Below are positions 17,711 to 26,101 of a stretch of 64,000 nt of DNA, piece after piece. The position numbers were made by a program, and so were the translations under genes. A model generated the notes under the pieces. The model saw only the letters and a list, made by a program, of their open reading frames with translations, ran no database searches and was not told the origin of the DNA. Every line of letters starts with the position of its first letter. Position 1 is the first letter of the stretch. Source of the stretch: Mycolicibacterium rufum (GTDB lineage: Bacteria; Actinomycetota; Actinomycetes; Mycobacteriales; Mycobacteriaceae); contig NZ_CP092427.2 of NCBI RefSeq assembly GCF_022374875.2, forward strand, positions 3,720,001 through 3,784,000, read 5' to 3'.

Positions 17711-18658
17711 CTAGAACACCTCGGATTCGAGGCGGCGCAGCTGTTCGCGCGGCGGACCGAGCAGCTGCGCGCTGCCGTGCGCACGCTTGAAGTACAGCTG
17801 GATGTCGCTCTCCCAGGTGATCGCGATGCCGCCGTGCAGCTGCACGGCTTCGGCGGCCACCAGCGACAGGGCCTCGCTGGCTGCCAGCCGGGCCAGCGCC
17901 GCCGACGCCGACGAGGGTTCGGCGATCGCCCCGTCGACGACGGCCCTGGCCGATTCCACGGCGACGTACATGTCGGCCATCCGGTGCTTGAGCGCCTGGA
18001 AGCTACCGATCGGTCGGCCGAACTGTACGCGGTCCTTGGTGTAGGCCACGGTGCGGTCCAGGCACCGCGAGGCGGCGCCCACCTGCTCGGCCGCGAGCAG
18101 CAGCGCCGCGGTGTCGGCCAGCCCGGGGTCGGGGCCGAGGACCGACGTGTCGGTGGGTTCCAGCGCGGCCAGCGGCCGGGTGATGTCCATCGCGGTCGCC
18201 GGGGTGGTGGTGAACGAGCGCCATTGCGTGAGGGTTTCACCGTCGGCGGCGATCACGACGTCGGCGACGTTGCCGTTGACGACGTAACCCGGGTCGAACA
18301 CGACCGTGCCGATGGCGCTGCCCTCGGCCAGCGCCTCGAGCAGGCCGGTGTCGGGTTCGTTGAGCGAGAGCAGGGCCACCTGCGCCAGGATCGTGCCGAG
18401 CAACGGCGTCGGCACCAGCGCCTTGCCGAGCTCCCCGAGCACCACCGCGGCGTCGGCGAGTTCGCCTCCGGCGCCACCGAGTTCCTCCGGCACCACCAGT
18501 GCGGCCGCACCGACCTGTTCGCACAGCATCGTCCACAGCGTCTCGTCGTAGCCGCGCTCCGACGCCGCGGCCTTGCGCACCGCCTCGGAGGAGGCGTGCT
18601 TGTCGACGAGCGCGGCGACGGTGTCGCGCAACAGCTCCCGTTCTTCGCTGGATGTCAC
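17711..18658 (-). CDS. fadE33: Acyl-CoA dehydrogenase FadE33
   Basis: A 315-residue acyl-CoA dehydrogenase, shorter than the usual 380 because this class works as heteromers in which one subunit is reduced. The C-terminal domain is recognisable (DRVQFGRPIGSFQALKHRMA, then AVQLHGGIAITWESDIQLYF). It is assumed to pair with FadE32 in late C/D-ring degradation. GTG 18658 overlaps the fadE32 TGA (GTGA), the arrangement expected for obligate partners. An upstream start at 18688 would add ten residues within fadE32. It belongs to the KstR2 regulon by position. Confidence 0.88.
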   Translation of the reverse strand: MTSSEERELLRDTVAALVDKHASSEAVRKAAASERGYDETLWTMLCEQVGAAALVVPEELGGAGGELADAAVVLGELGKALVPTPLLGTILAQVALLSLNEPDTGLLEALAEGSAIGTVVFDPGYVVNGNVADVVIAADGETLTQWRSFTTTPATAMDITRPLAALEPTDTSVLGPDPGLADTAALLLAAEQVGAASRCLDRTVAYTKDRVQFGRPIGSFQALKHRMADMYVAVESARAVVDGAIAEPSSASAALARLAASEALSLVAAEAVQLHGGIAITWESDIQLYFKRAHGSAQLLGPPREQLRRLESEVF

Positions 18659-19608
18659 AGTGCCTCCAACACTCGTCGGCGGTGCCACGTCGGGTCACCC
18701 CACGCGGGGCGCAGCGCCTGCACCCGCAGCAGCAGCAGTGACAGGTCGTGCTCCTGGGTGTAGCCGATCGCGCCGTGGGTCTGCAGCGCCGAACGGGCCG
18801 AGAGCAGCGCGGCGTCGGCGGCGGCGACCTTGGCGGCGCTGACGTCGCGGGCGGTGTCGGGCGAGCCGTCCGCCAGGGACAGTGCGGCGCCGTACACCAG
18901 CGGCCGGGCCATCTCGACGGCGATCAGCACGTCGGCGAGCTTGTGCTTGATCGCCTGATAGGTGCCGATGACGGTACCGAACTGGCTGCGCTGCTTGGCG
19001 TAGTCGACCGAGGCGTCGAGCATCGCCTGCGCAGCGCCGATCAGTTGTGCCGCGGTGGCCAGCGCGCCGAACTCCAGGGCCCGCGTCACGTCGGCGGGGC
19101 GGCCTTCGGCCGAGGTGGTGACCTCGAACAGGTGCCGGCTCGGATCGACCGATGCGTGCCGGGCCGCGGGGGCGGCGTCGCTGATCTGTCCGTCGGCGGC
19201 GAGCAGCACCAGCCCGGCGGTGTCGGCGTCGACCGCGCGCGGCACCAGGGGCGGGGCGGCGACGGTGGCGATGAGTTCCCCGGCCGCCAGCGCGCCCGCC
19301 CGCTCGTCGTCGCCGAGCAGGATCGGCGCCACGGCGATCGATTCCGCCACGGGCCCCGGCACATTCCAGCGGCCCAACCGCTCCAGGGCGACCACCAGGT
19401 CGACGGGATGCGCGTCGATGCCGTCGAACCTCTCGGGCACCATCAGCGCGGTCACGCCCAGGTCGGCCAGTTGCGCCCACACCTTGCGTCCGGGCGCCGT
19501 GTCGCCGCCGGCCCAGGCCCGCACCGCGTCGGGTAGGTTCGCCGACCCCAGGGCGGCGTCGATGCTCGCCGCGAAATCCCGCTGCTGTTCGTCGATCTCG
19601 AAGTTCAC
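18655..19608 (-). CDS. fadE32: Acyl-CoA dehydrogenase FadE32
   Basis: A 317-residue acyl-CoA dehydrogenase subunit. Typical segments are RSQFGTVIGTYQAIKHKLAD and LQTHGAIGYTQEHDLSLLLL near the C-terminus. It begins at GTG 19608, five bases after the fadE31 stop, and is translationally coupled to fadE33. In the mycobacterial pathway the FadE31, FadE32 and FadE33 group acts after ring C opening on the methyl-branched diacid CoA thioester; the exact division of labour is inferred from published models, not from this sequence. Confidence 0.88.
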   Translation of the reverse strand: MNFEIDEQQRDFAASIDAALGSANLPDAVRAWAGGDTAPGRKVWAQLADLGVTALMVPERFDGIDAHPVDLVVALERLGRWNVPGPVAESIAVAPILLGDDERAGALAAGELIATVAAPPLVPRAVDADTAGLVLLAADGQISDAAPAARHASVDPSRHLFEVTTSAEGRPADVTRALEFGALATAAQLIGAAQAMLDASVDYAKQRSQFGTVIGTYQAIKHKLADVLIAVEMARPLVYGAALSLADGSPDTARDVSAAKVAAADAALLSARSALQTHGAIGYTQEHDLSLLLLRVQALRPAWGDPTWHRRRVLEAL

Positions 19609-19613
19609 GTCAT

Positions 19614-20738
19614 CTACTTTCTGGGCAGGCCCAGCAGCCGCTCGGCGATGATGTTGCGCTGGATCTCGTTGGTGCCGGCGTAGATCGGCCCACCGAGCGC
19701 GAACAGCAGACCCTCGGTCACTGAATCCACCAGTTCACCGTCGGCGCCGCGCAGATCCAGCGCGGTCTGGTGCAGGGAGACGTCGAGGTCCGACCAGAAC
19801 ACCTTGGTGATCGACGACTCGGCGCCGAGTTCGCCACCGTTGCTCACGCGCGTCACGGTGCCGAAGGTGTGTAAACGGTAGGCCTGCGCCTTGATCCAGG
19901 CGTCGGCGACGCGGTCGGTGAACGCCGGGTCGGGGTTCTTCTTGTACTGTGCGACAAGCCGTTCGGCCGGGGCCAGGAAGCGGGCCGGGCTGCGCAGCGA
20001 CATGCCACGCTCGTTGCTCGAGGTGCTCATCGCCGCCCGCCAGCCGTCGTGCACCCCGCCGATCACGTCCTCGTCGGGCACGAACACGTCATCGAGGAAG
20101 ATCTCCCCGAACCCGGTGGCGCCGCCGAGCTGGGCGATCGGGCGCACGGTCACGCCGTCGGCCTTCAGGTCGAACATCGCGTAGGTGAGACCCTTGTGCC
20201 GCTGGGCCTCGGGGTCGGAGCGGAACAGCCCGAACGCGCGCTCTCCGAACACCGCCCGGGAACTCCAGATCTTCTGGCCGTTGAGCAGCCAACCGCCGTC
20301 GGTCCTGGTGGCCGTCGACCGCAGCGACGCCAGGTCGCTGCCCGATTCGGGCTCCGACCAGGCCTGCGCCCAGATCTCCTCGCCGCTGGCCATTTTCGGC
20401 AGCACGCGGTCGCGCTGCTCCTGGGTGCCGTGCGCGAACAGCGTGGGGGCGAGCATCGAGGTACCGTTGGCGCTCGCCCGTCCCGGCGCGCCGGCGCGGA
20501 AGTACTCCTCTTCGTAGACGATCCACTGCAGCAGCGACGCGTCACGCCCGCCGTAGGCCTGTGGCCAGGTGATCACCGACAGCCCGGCGTCGAAGAGGAT
20601 CTTGTCCCAACGCCGGTGCTGCGCGAAACCGTCTGCGGTGTCGTAGGAGTCGGTGGGGAAGTCGTCGGTGTGACCGGCGAGGAAGTCGCGCACCTCGGCG
20701 CGGAACTCCTCGGTGGCCTCGTCGAACGTCAGGTCCAT
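19614..20738 (-). CDS. fadE31: Acyl-CoA dehydrogenase FadE31
   Basis: A 374-residue full-length acyl-CoA dehydrogenase with the substrate and FAD segments AQAWSEPESGSDLASLRSTA and GWLLNGQKIWSS, and the typical C-terminus (YAGTNEIQRNIIAERLLGLP). ATG 20738 overlaps the fadD3 stop (TGATG). The open frame continues far upstream into fadD3 but that part is a shadow. It lies in the fadD3-fadE31-fadE32-fadE33-aspB operon driven from the KstR2 operator at 22285-22298. Confidence 0.9.
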   Translation of the reverse strand: MDLTFDEATEEFRAEVRDFLAGHTDDFPTDSYDTADGFAQHRRWDKILFDAGLSVITWPQAYGGRDASLLQWIVYEEEYFRAGAPGRASANGTSMLAPTLFAHGTQEQRDRVLPKMASGEEIWAQAWSEPESGSDLASLRSTATRTDGGWLLNGQKIWSSRAVFGERAFGLFRSDPEAQRHKGLTYAMFDLKADGVTVRPIAQLGGATGFGEIFLDDVFVPDEDVIGGVHDGWRAAMSTSSNERGMSLRSPARFLAPAERLVAQYKKNPDPAFTDRVADAWIKAQAYRLHTFGTVTRVSNGGELGAESSITKVFWSDLDVSLHQTALDLRGADGELVDSVTEGLLFALGGPIYAGTNEIQRNIIAERLLGLPRK

Positions 20739-22255
20739 CAGCGTCTCCCTCGCAGTTGGGGCTTGACCACCTTGCCGCCGGGGTTGCGCGGCAGCGCGTC
20801 GAGGAACTCGACCGAGCGCGGGGTCTTGAAGTTGGCCAGATGTGCGCGTGCGTGCTCGATGACGGCCTTCTCGTCGAGCTCGGCGCCGGGCAGTGTGACG
20901 ACGAACGCCTTGCCCACCTCGCCGAGCCGCTCGTCGGGCACGCCGATGACGGCGGTCTCGGCGACGCCGGGCAGCCGCGCCAGCACCTGTTCGATCTCGG
21001 CGGGGTAGACGTTGAAGCCGCCGCAGATGTACATGTCCTTGAGCCGGTCGGTGATCTTGAGATTGCCTGCCGCGTCGAGCTCGCCGACGTCGCCGGTGTG
21101 CAGCCAGCCGTCGGCGTCGATCGCCGCGGCGGTGGCCTCGGGGTCGTCGAGGTAGCCGAGCATCACGTTGGGGCCGCGCAGCAGCACCTCTCCGGCGTCG
21201 CCGATGCGCAGGGCGAAGTCGGCGATCGGGCGCCCCGACGTCGTCGCGACGGTCACTGCGTCGTCGTCGGCGCGGCACATCGTCCCGAACCCGGCCGCCT
21301 CGGTCAGCCCGTAGGCGGTCAGCACGATGTCGATGTCGAGTTCGTGCTGCATCCGCTCGATCAGCACCACCGGGATGGTGGCCGCCCCAGTGACCGCGAA
21401 TCGCAAGGAGCTGAGATCGAATTCGGCGCGCTTCGGGTGGTCGAGCAGGGTCTGGTAGATCGTCGGCGGCCCGGGCAGCACCGTGATGCGGTGCTCCTGC
21501 ACGGCGCGCATCGCCTTCTCCGGGTCGAAGGTCAGCTCGGGGAACAGCGTCGCGCCGGTCTGCAGACAGGCCAGGATGCCGGCCTTGTAGCCGAAGTTGT
21601 GGAAGAACGGGTTGATGCACAGGTAGCGGTCCGCGCTGGTGACCTGCCCGCACGCCGCCCACGCCGCCGACGCGTCGAGGGACTGCCGGTGTGCGCAGCG
21701 CACCCCCTTGCTACGGCCGGTGGTGCCGGAGGTGAACAGGATGTCGGAGACGTCGTCGGCGCCGACGGCCGCCGCGCGGGCGTCCACCGCGAACAGATCG
21801 GTACCCGTCGCGACGAACGCGTCCCAGGTGCCGTCGTCCTGCTCGATCGGGATGCGCACGACGTGGCGCAGCGCCGGCAGCGACGACCGCTCGACGCTCG
21901 CCGCCTTGTCGGCGCCGAGGAACTCGCCGGAGGCGAACAGCAGCGGCGCCGCGGTGCGGGCCAGGATGTCGGTGGCCTCGCTGGCGGTGTAGCGGGTGTT
22001 GAGGGGGACGAGCACGCCGCCCGCATGATGGACAGCCAGGCAGGCGACCACCCAGTGCCAGGTGTTCGGTGACCAGATCGCGACCCGGTCGCCGGGTTCG
22101 ACGCCGGCCTCGATGATCGCCGCGGCGGCCTGGCGAACCTCGGCGCGCAGCCCGGCGAACGTCAGTGTCCTGCTGGGCGTGACCACCGCGGGGTGGTCGG
22201 GGAGCTCGCGCGCGATCCGGTCCAGAACCGCGGGAGTGGTCCGCTGTGGTGACAT
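20738..22255 (-). CDS. fadD3: HIP-CoA synthetase FadD3
   Basis: A 505-residue acyl-CoA ligase. FadD3 activates the C/D-ring propanoate HIP with ATP and CoA, the entry step of the lower steroid pathway; HIP-CoA is the known effector of KstR2. The adenylation motif is ILFTSGTTGRSKGVRCAH, the central motif GWLHTGDVGELDAAGNLKIT, and the C-terminal lysine lies in LPRNPGGKVVKPQL. It is divergent from fadE30, and the KstR2 operator lies 30 bp upstream of its ATG at 22255. It is the first gene of the minus-strand operon. Confidence 0.95.
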   Translation of the reverse strand: MSPQRTTPAVLDRIARELPDHPAVVTPSRTLTFAGLRAEVRQAAAAIIEAGVEPGDRVAIWSPNTWHWVVACLAVHHAGGVLVPLNTRYTASEATDILARTAAPLLFASGEFLGADKAASVERSSLPALRHVVRIPIEQDDGTWDAFVATGTDLFAVDARAAAVGADDVSDILFTSGTTGRSKGVRCAHRQSLDASAAWAACGQVTSADRYLCINPFFHNFGYKAGILACLQTGATLFPELTFDPEKAMRAVQEHRITVLPGPPTIYQTLLDHPKRAEFDLSSLRFAVTGAATIPVVLIERMQHELDIDIVLTAYGLTEAAGFGTMCRADDDAVTVATTSGRPIADFALRIGDAGEVLLRGPNVMLGYLDDPEATAAAIDADGWLHTGDVGELDAAGNLKITDRLKDMYICGGFNVYPAEIEQVLARLPGVAETAVIGVPDERLGEVGKAFVVTLPGAELDEKAVIEHARAHLANFKTPRSVEFLDALPRNPGGKVVKPQLRGRR

Positions 22256-22284
22256 TCCCGGGTCGTCCTCTGTCCCTCTAACAA

Positions 22285-22298
22285 AGCAAGTGCTTGGT
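22285..22298. promoter_or_regulatory. KstR2 operator between fadD3 and fadE30
   Basis: AGCAAGTGCTTGGT matches the known KstR2 motif AnCAAGnnCTTGnT at every defined position. On the plus strand a TAGCCT -10-like hexamer (22303-22308) lies 6 nt before the fadE30 GTG, so the operator covers the -35 side of a leaderless promoter. It should repress both divergent operons until HIP-CoA accumulates. Confidence 0.93.
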
Positions 22299-22314
22299 AG
22301 GTTAGCCTACAGGG

Positions 22315-23463
22315 GTGATAGAGGTCCAGGAGTTCAGGGCCCAGGTGCGCGACTGGCTCGCCGAGAACCTCGTCGGCGAGTTCGCCGCGCTCAAGGGCCT
22401 CGGCGGCCCCGGCCGCGAGCACGAGGCCTTCGAGGAGCGGCTGGCCTGGAACCGCCATCTGGCGGCGGCCGGCCTGACGTGTCTGGGCTGGCCCGAGGAG
22501 CACGGCGGCCGCGGCCTGTCGGTGGCCCATCGCGTCGCGTTCTACGAGGAGTACGCGAAGGCCGACGCTCCCGACAAGGTCAACCACCTCGGCGAGGAAC
22601 TGCTCGGCCCGACGCTGATCGCCTACGGCACCCCCGAACAGCAGCAGCGCTTCCTGCCGACGATCCTCGACGTCACCGAACTGTGGTCGCAGGGCTACTC
22701 CGAACCGGGGGCGGGCAGCGATCTGGCCAACGTGGCGACCACGGCCGTCCTCGACGGCGACCACTGGGTCCTCAACGGGCAGAAGGTGTGGACGTCGCTG
22801 GCGCACTGGGCGCAGTGGTGCTTCGTGGTGGCCCGCACCGAGAAGGGTTCCAAGCGGCACGCCGGCCTGTCCTTCCTGCTGGTGCCGCTGGATCAGCCCG
22901 GCGTCGAGATCCGCCCGATCATCCAGTTGACCGGCGACTCGGAGTTCAACGAGGTGTTCTTCACCGACGCCCGCACCGACGCCGACCTCGTGGTCGGCGA
23001 ACCGGGTGACGGTTGGCGTGTGGCGATGGGATTGCTGACGTTCGAGCGCGGGGTGTCGACTCTGGGCCAGCAGATCCGTTACGCGCGTGAGCATTCCAAT
23101 CTCGTCGAGGTGGCCAAGCGCACCGGTGCGGCCGACGATCCGCTGATCCGGGAGCGGCTGGTCCGGTCCTGGGCGGGGTTGACGGCGATGCGGTCCTACG
23201 CGCTGGCCACGATGGACGTGGAACGGGCGGGCCAAGATTCGGTGTCGAAGCTGTTGTGGGGCAATTGGCATCGCGAGCTCGGGGAGATCGCGATGGACGT
23301 CGTCGGGATGGCGGGGCTGACGCTGCCGGACGGGGAGTTCGGCGAATGGCAGCGGCTGTTCCTGTTCTCCCGCGCCGACACCATCTACGGCGGCTCGAAC
23401 GAGGTGCAGCGCAACATCATCGCCGAGCGTGTGCTCGGCCTGCCCAGGGAGGCGCGTTCATGA
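22315..23463 (+). CDS. fadE30: Acyl-CoA dehydrogenase FadE30
   Basis: A 382-residue acyl-CoA dehydrogenase acting on HIP-CoA, the first dehydrogenation after FadD3. Recognisable parts are GYSEPGAGSDLANVATTA, WVLNGQKVWTSLAHWA and the C-terminal YGGSNEVQRNIIAERVLGLP. GTG 22315 is the start, probably at or very near the 5' end of the mRNA because TAGCCT lies 6 nt upstream. It heads the fadE30-ipdF-kstR2-fadA6 operon, in which every junction overlaps by 4 bases. Confidence 0.94.
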   Translation: MIEVQEFRAQVRDWLAENLVGEFAALKGLGGPGREHEAFEERLAWNRHLAAAGLTCLGWPEEHGGRGLSVAHRVAFYEEYAKADAPDKVNHLGEELLGPTLIAYGTPEQQQRFLPTILDVTELWSQGYSEPGAGSDLANVATTAVLDGDHWVLNGQKVWTSLAHWAQWCFVVARTEKGSKRHAGLSFLLVPLDQPGVEIRPIIQLTGDSEFNEVFFTDARTDADLVVGEPGDGWRVAMGLLTFERGVSTLGQQIRYAREHSNLVEVAKRTGAADDPLIRERLVRSWAGLTAMRSYALATMDVERAGQDSVSKLLWGNWHRELGEIAMDVVGMAGLTLPDGEFGEWQRLFLFSRADTIYGGSNEVQRNIIAERVLGLPREARS

Positions 23464-24251
23464 TGGATCTGTCCGTCGCCCCGACCGAAGTCGAGGGCCA
23501 CAACCTGCTGGCCGGCAAGGTCGTCCTGGTGACCGCTGCCGCGGGCACCGGGATCGGATCGACGACGGCGCGCCGTGCCCTGCTCGAGGGCGCCGACGTC
23601 GTGGTCTCCGACTATCACGAGCGCCGGCTGAACGAGACCCGTGACGAACTCGCCGCGCTCGGCCTGGGCGCCGTGCACGCCGTGGTGTGCGACGTCACCT
23701 CGACCGCGGCCGTCGACGCACTGATCACCGCCGCCGCCGAGGCGGCCGGCCGGCTCGACGTGCTCGTCAACAATGCCGGCCTCGGCGGGCAGACCCCCGT
23801 CATCGACATGACCGACGATGAGTGGGATCGCGTGCTCAACGTGACGCTCACCTCGGTGATGCGCGCGACGCGCGCCGCGCTGCGGTACTTCCGCGACGCC
23901 GGGCACGGCGGCGTGATCGTCAACAACGCCAGCGTGCTGGGCTGGCGCGCGCAGCACTCCCAATCCCATTACGCCGCAGCCAAAGCGGGAGTCATGGCGT
24001 TGACACGGTGCAGTGCGATCGAGGCCGTCGAGTACGGCGTGCGGATCAACGCGGTCTCGCCCAGCATCGCCCGGCACAAGTTCCTGGAGAAGACCTCGAG
24101 CGCCGACCTGCTCGACCGGCTGGCCCAGGGCGAGGCGTTCGGCCGCGCCGCCGAGCCGTGGGAGGTCGCGTCCACCATCGCGTTCCTGGCCAGTGACTAC
24201 TCCAGTTACCTGACCGGCGAGGTGATCTCGGTGTCGAGTCAGCACCCATGA
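23460..24251 (+). CDS. ipdF: IpdF, SDR of C/D-ring degradation
   Basis: A 263-residue short-chain dehydrogenase, homologue of Rv3559c by position and sequence type. IpdF oxidises the 5-hydroxy group of the indane-carboxyl-CoA intermediate to the ketone. Motifs are VVLVTAAAGTGIGSTTARRA, NNAGLGGQTPV, NNASVLG and the catalytic HYAAAKAGV. The nucleotide loop TAAAGTGIG is a slight variant of TGxxxGxG. ATG 23460 overlaps the fadE30 stop; ATG 23463 is an equivalent alternative. Confidence 0.88.
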   Translation: MMDLSVAPTEVEGHNLLAGKVVLVTAAAGTGIGSTTARRALLEGADVVVSDYHERRLNETRDELAALGLGAVHAVVCDVTSTAAVDALITAAAEAAGRLDVLVNNAGLGGQTPVIDMTDDEWDRVLNVTLTSVMRATRAALRYFRDAGHGGVIVNNASVLGWRAQHSQSHYAAAKAGVMALTRCSAIEAVEYGVRINAVSPSIARHKFLEKTSSADLLDRLAQGEAFGRAAEPWEVASTIAFLASDYSSYLTGEVISVSSQHP

Positions 24252-24853
24252 GCGCCGGACCCGCCAACACCCGTCGCGACGAGCTCTTGGCGCTCGCCGC
24301 GACGATGTTCGCCGAGCGCGGTCTGCGGGCCACCACGGTCCGCGACATCGCCGACTCCGCCGGCATCCTCTCGGGCAGCCTGTACCACCACTTCTCCTCG
24401 AAGGAGGAGATGGTCGACGAGGTGCTGCGCGGGTTCCTGGACTGGCTCTTCGAGCGCTACCGCCAGATCGTCGAGACCGAGCCGAATCCGTTGGAGCGCC
24501 TCAAGGGACTGTTCATGGCGTCGTTCGAAGCGATCGCCACCCGGCACGCCGAGGTCGTCATCTACCAGGACGAGGCCAAGCGGCTGTCGGCCCAGGAGCG
24601 GTTCTCCTACGTCGAGGAGCGCAACCGGGAACAGCGCAAGATGTGGGTCGACGTGCTGACCCAGGGCATCGAGGAGGGCTACTTCCGGCCCGACGTCGAC
24701 GTCGACCTCGTCTACCGGTTCATCCGCGACACCACCTGGGTGTCGGTCCGCTGGTACCAGCCGGGTGGTCCGCTGACCGCCGAAGAGGTGGGCCGGCAGT
24801 ATCTTTCGATCGTTCTCGGCGGTATCACCACCACGAAAAGGAGCTCCTCATGA
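24248..24853 (+). CDS. kstR2: KstR2, TetR-family repressor
   Basis: A 201-residue TetR regulator at the conserved position between ipdF and fadA6. The DNA-binding helix region is TTVRDIADSAGILSGSLYHH. KstR2 represses the HIP-degradation genes and is released by HIP-CoA. It is encoded within the operon it controls, so it is autoregulated through the operator at 22285-22298; a second operator lies at 34680-34693. ATG 24248 overlaps the ipdF TGA. Confidence 0.95.
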   Translation: MSAGPANTRRDELLALAATMFAERGLRATTVRDIADSAGILSGSLYHHFSSKEEMVDEVLRGFLDWLFERYRQIVETEPNPLERLKGLFMASFEAIATRHAEVVIYQDEAKRLSAQERFSYVEERNREQRKMWVDVLTQGIEEGYFRPDVDVDLVYRFIRDTTWVSVRWYQPGGPLTAEEVGRQYLSIVLGGITTTKRSSS

Positions 24854-26010
24854 CTGACCCGGTTTCGCAGGCCTATGTCATCGACGCGGTCCGCACCGCC
24901 ATCGGCAAGCGCAACGGCTCGCTGGCCGGGGTGCATCCGGTCGATCTCGGGGCGGCCGGGTGGCGCGGTCTGTTCGACCGCAACGACGTCGACCCCGGGG
25001 CGGTCGACGACGTGATCGCCGGATGCGTCGACGCGATCGGCCCGCAGGCCGGCAACATCGCGCGGCTGTCGTGGCTGGCCGCCGGCTTCCCCGAGGAGGT
25101 TCCCGGGGTGACCGTCGACCGGCAGTGCGGGTCGAGCCAGCAGGCGATCTCGTTCGGCGCGCAGGCCATCATGTCGGGCACCGCCGACCTCATCGTGGCC
25201 GGCGGAATGCAGAACATGAGCCAGATCCCGATCAGCTCGGCGATGACGGTCGCCGAGCAGTTCGGGTTCACCTCGCCCACCAACGAATCCAAGAGCTGGC
25301 TGCACCGCTATGGCGATCAGGAGATCTCGCAGTTCCGCGGCGCGGAGTTGATCGCCGAGAAGTGGGGCATCTCCCGTGAGGACATGGAGCAGTACGCGCT
25401 GACCAGCCATCAGCGCGCGCAGGCCGCGATCCGTGCCGGACACTTCGACAACGAGATCCTCGAGGTGGACGGGTTCCGCGTCGACGAGGGTCCTCGCGAC
25501 ACGTCGCTGGAGAAGATGGCGACGCTGAAAACACTCGTCGAGGGCGGCCGCCTGACTGCGGCGATGGCCAGCCAGATCTCCGACGGCGCCAGCGCGGTGC
25601 TGCTGGCCTCCGAGCAAGCCGTCAAGGACCACGGCCTCAAGCCCCGGGCCCGCATCCACCACATCAGTGCCCGCGGCGCCGATCCGGTGTTCATGCTCAC
25701 CGGGCCGATTCCCGCCACCCGCTACGCGCTGGACAAGACCGGGCTGTCGATCGACGACATCGACACCGTGGAGATCAACGAGGCGTTCGCGCCGGTCGTG
25801 CAGGCCTGGCTCAAGGAGACCAAGGCCGATCCCGAGAAGGTCAATCCGAGCGGCGGCGCGATCGCCTTGGGCCACCCGCTCGGCGCCACGGGCGCCAAGC
25901 TGTTCGCGACCATGCTGAACACGCTCGAACGCACCGGCGGTCGCTACGGCCTGCAGACGATGTGCGAAGGCGGCGGCACCGCCAACGTCACGATCATCGA
26001 GCGCCTGTAG
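24850..26010 (+). CDS. fadA6: FadA6, beta-ketoacyl-CoA thiolase
   Basis: A 386-residue thiolase acting in C/D-ring degradation, where it cleaves a ring-opened beta-keto CoA thioester. The nucleophile is Cys93 (DRQCGSSQQA), with NEAF (EINEAFAPV), GHPLGATG (histidine) and Cys372 (CEGGGTANV) completing the thiolase set. AAAAGGAG lies 7 bases before ATG 24850, which overlaps the kstR2 stop. An inverted repeat follows at 26031-26092. Confidence 0.94.
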   Translation: MTDPVSQAYVIDAVRTAIGKRNGSLAGVHPVDLGAAGWRGLFDRNDVDPGAVDDVIAGCVDAIGPQAGNIARLSWLAAGFPEEVPGVTVDRQCGSSQQAISFGAQAIMSGTADLIVAGGMQNMSQIPISSAMTVAEQFGFTSPTNESKSWLHRYGDQEISQFRGAELIAEKWGISREDMEQYALTSHQRAQAAIRAGHFDNEILEVDGFRVDEGPRDTSLEKMATLKTLVEGGRLTAAMASQISDGASAVLLASEQAVKDHGLKPRARIHHISARGADPVFMLTGPIPATRYALDKTGLSIDDIDTVEINEAFAPVVQAWLKETKADPEKVNPSGGAIALGHPLGATGAKLFATMLNTLERTGGRYGLQTMCEGGGTANVTIIERL

Positions 26011-26030
26011 TTTCTCCCGCGAGTTTCTCC

Positions 26031-26092
26031 CGCGAGCAGACACAAACTCGCGCTTTTGGGGCCGAAACTGCCCGAGTTTGCGTCTGCTCGCG
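26031..26092. repeat. 62-bp intergenic inverted repeat, probable bidirectional terminator
   Basis: Two 20-base arms (26031-26050 and 26073-26092) are complementary at 19 of 20 positions around a 22-base loop. The outer arm reads CGCGAGCAGAC. Just before it, TTTCTCCCGCGAG is repeated in tandem (26011-26036). It lies between the convergent fadA6 and alcohol dehydrogenase genes. Elements with this GAGCAGAC/GTCTGCTC outer arm recur between genes in mycobacteria as far as I recall. Confidence 0.75.
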
Positions 26093-26101
26093 GTCGGATT
26101 C

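Noticed and set aside
17712-17725. TAGAACACC resembling a KstR half site
   Set aside because: The second half (GTT) is missing, and the TAG is the fadE33 stop region on the other strand. It does not fit TnnAACnnGTTnnA.
16493-18763. 756-codon plus-strand open frame
   Set aside because: Antisense to aspB and fadE33, which both have complete catalytic motifs.
19614-21662. Possible fusion of FadE31 with an upstream domain
   Set aside because: The upstream part of this long frame is an out-of-frame reading of fadD3; the real FadE31 start at 20738 overlaps the fadD3 stop.
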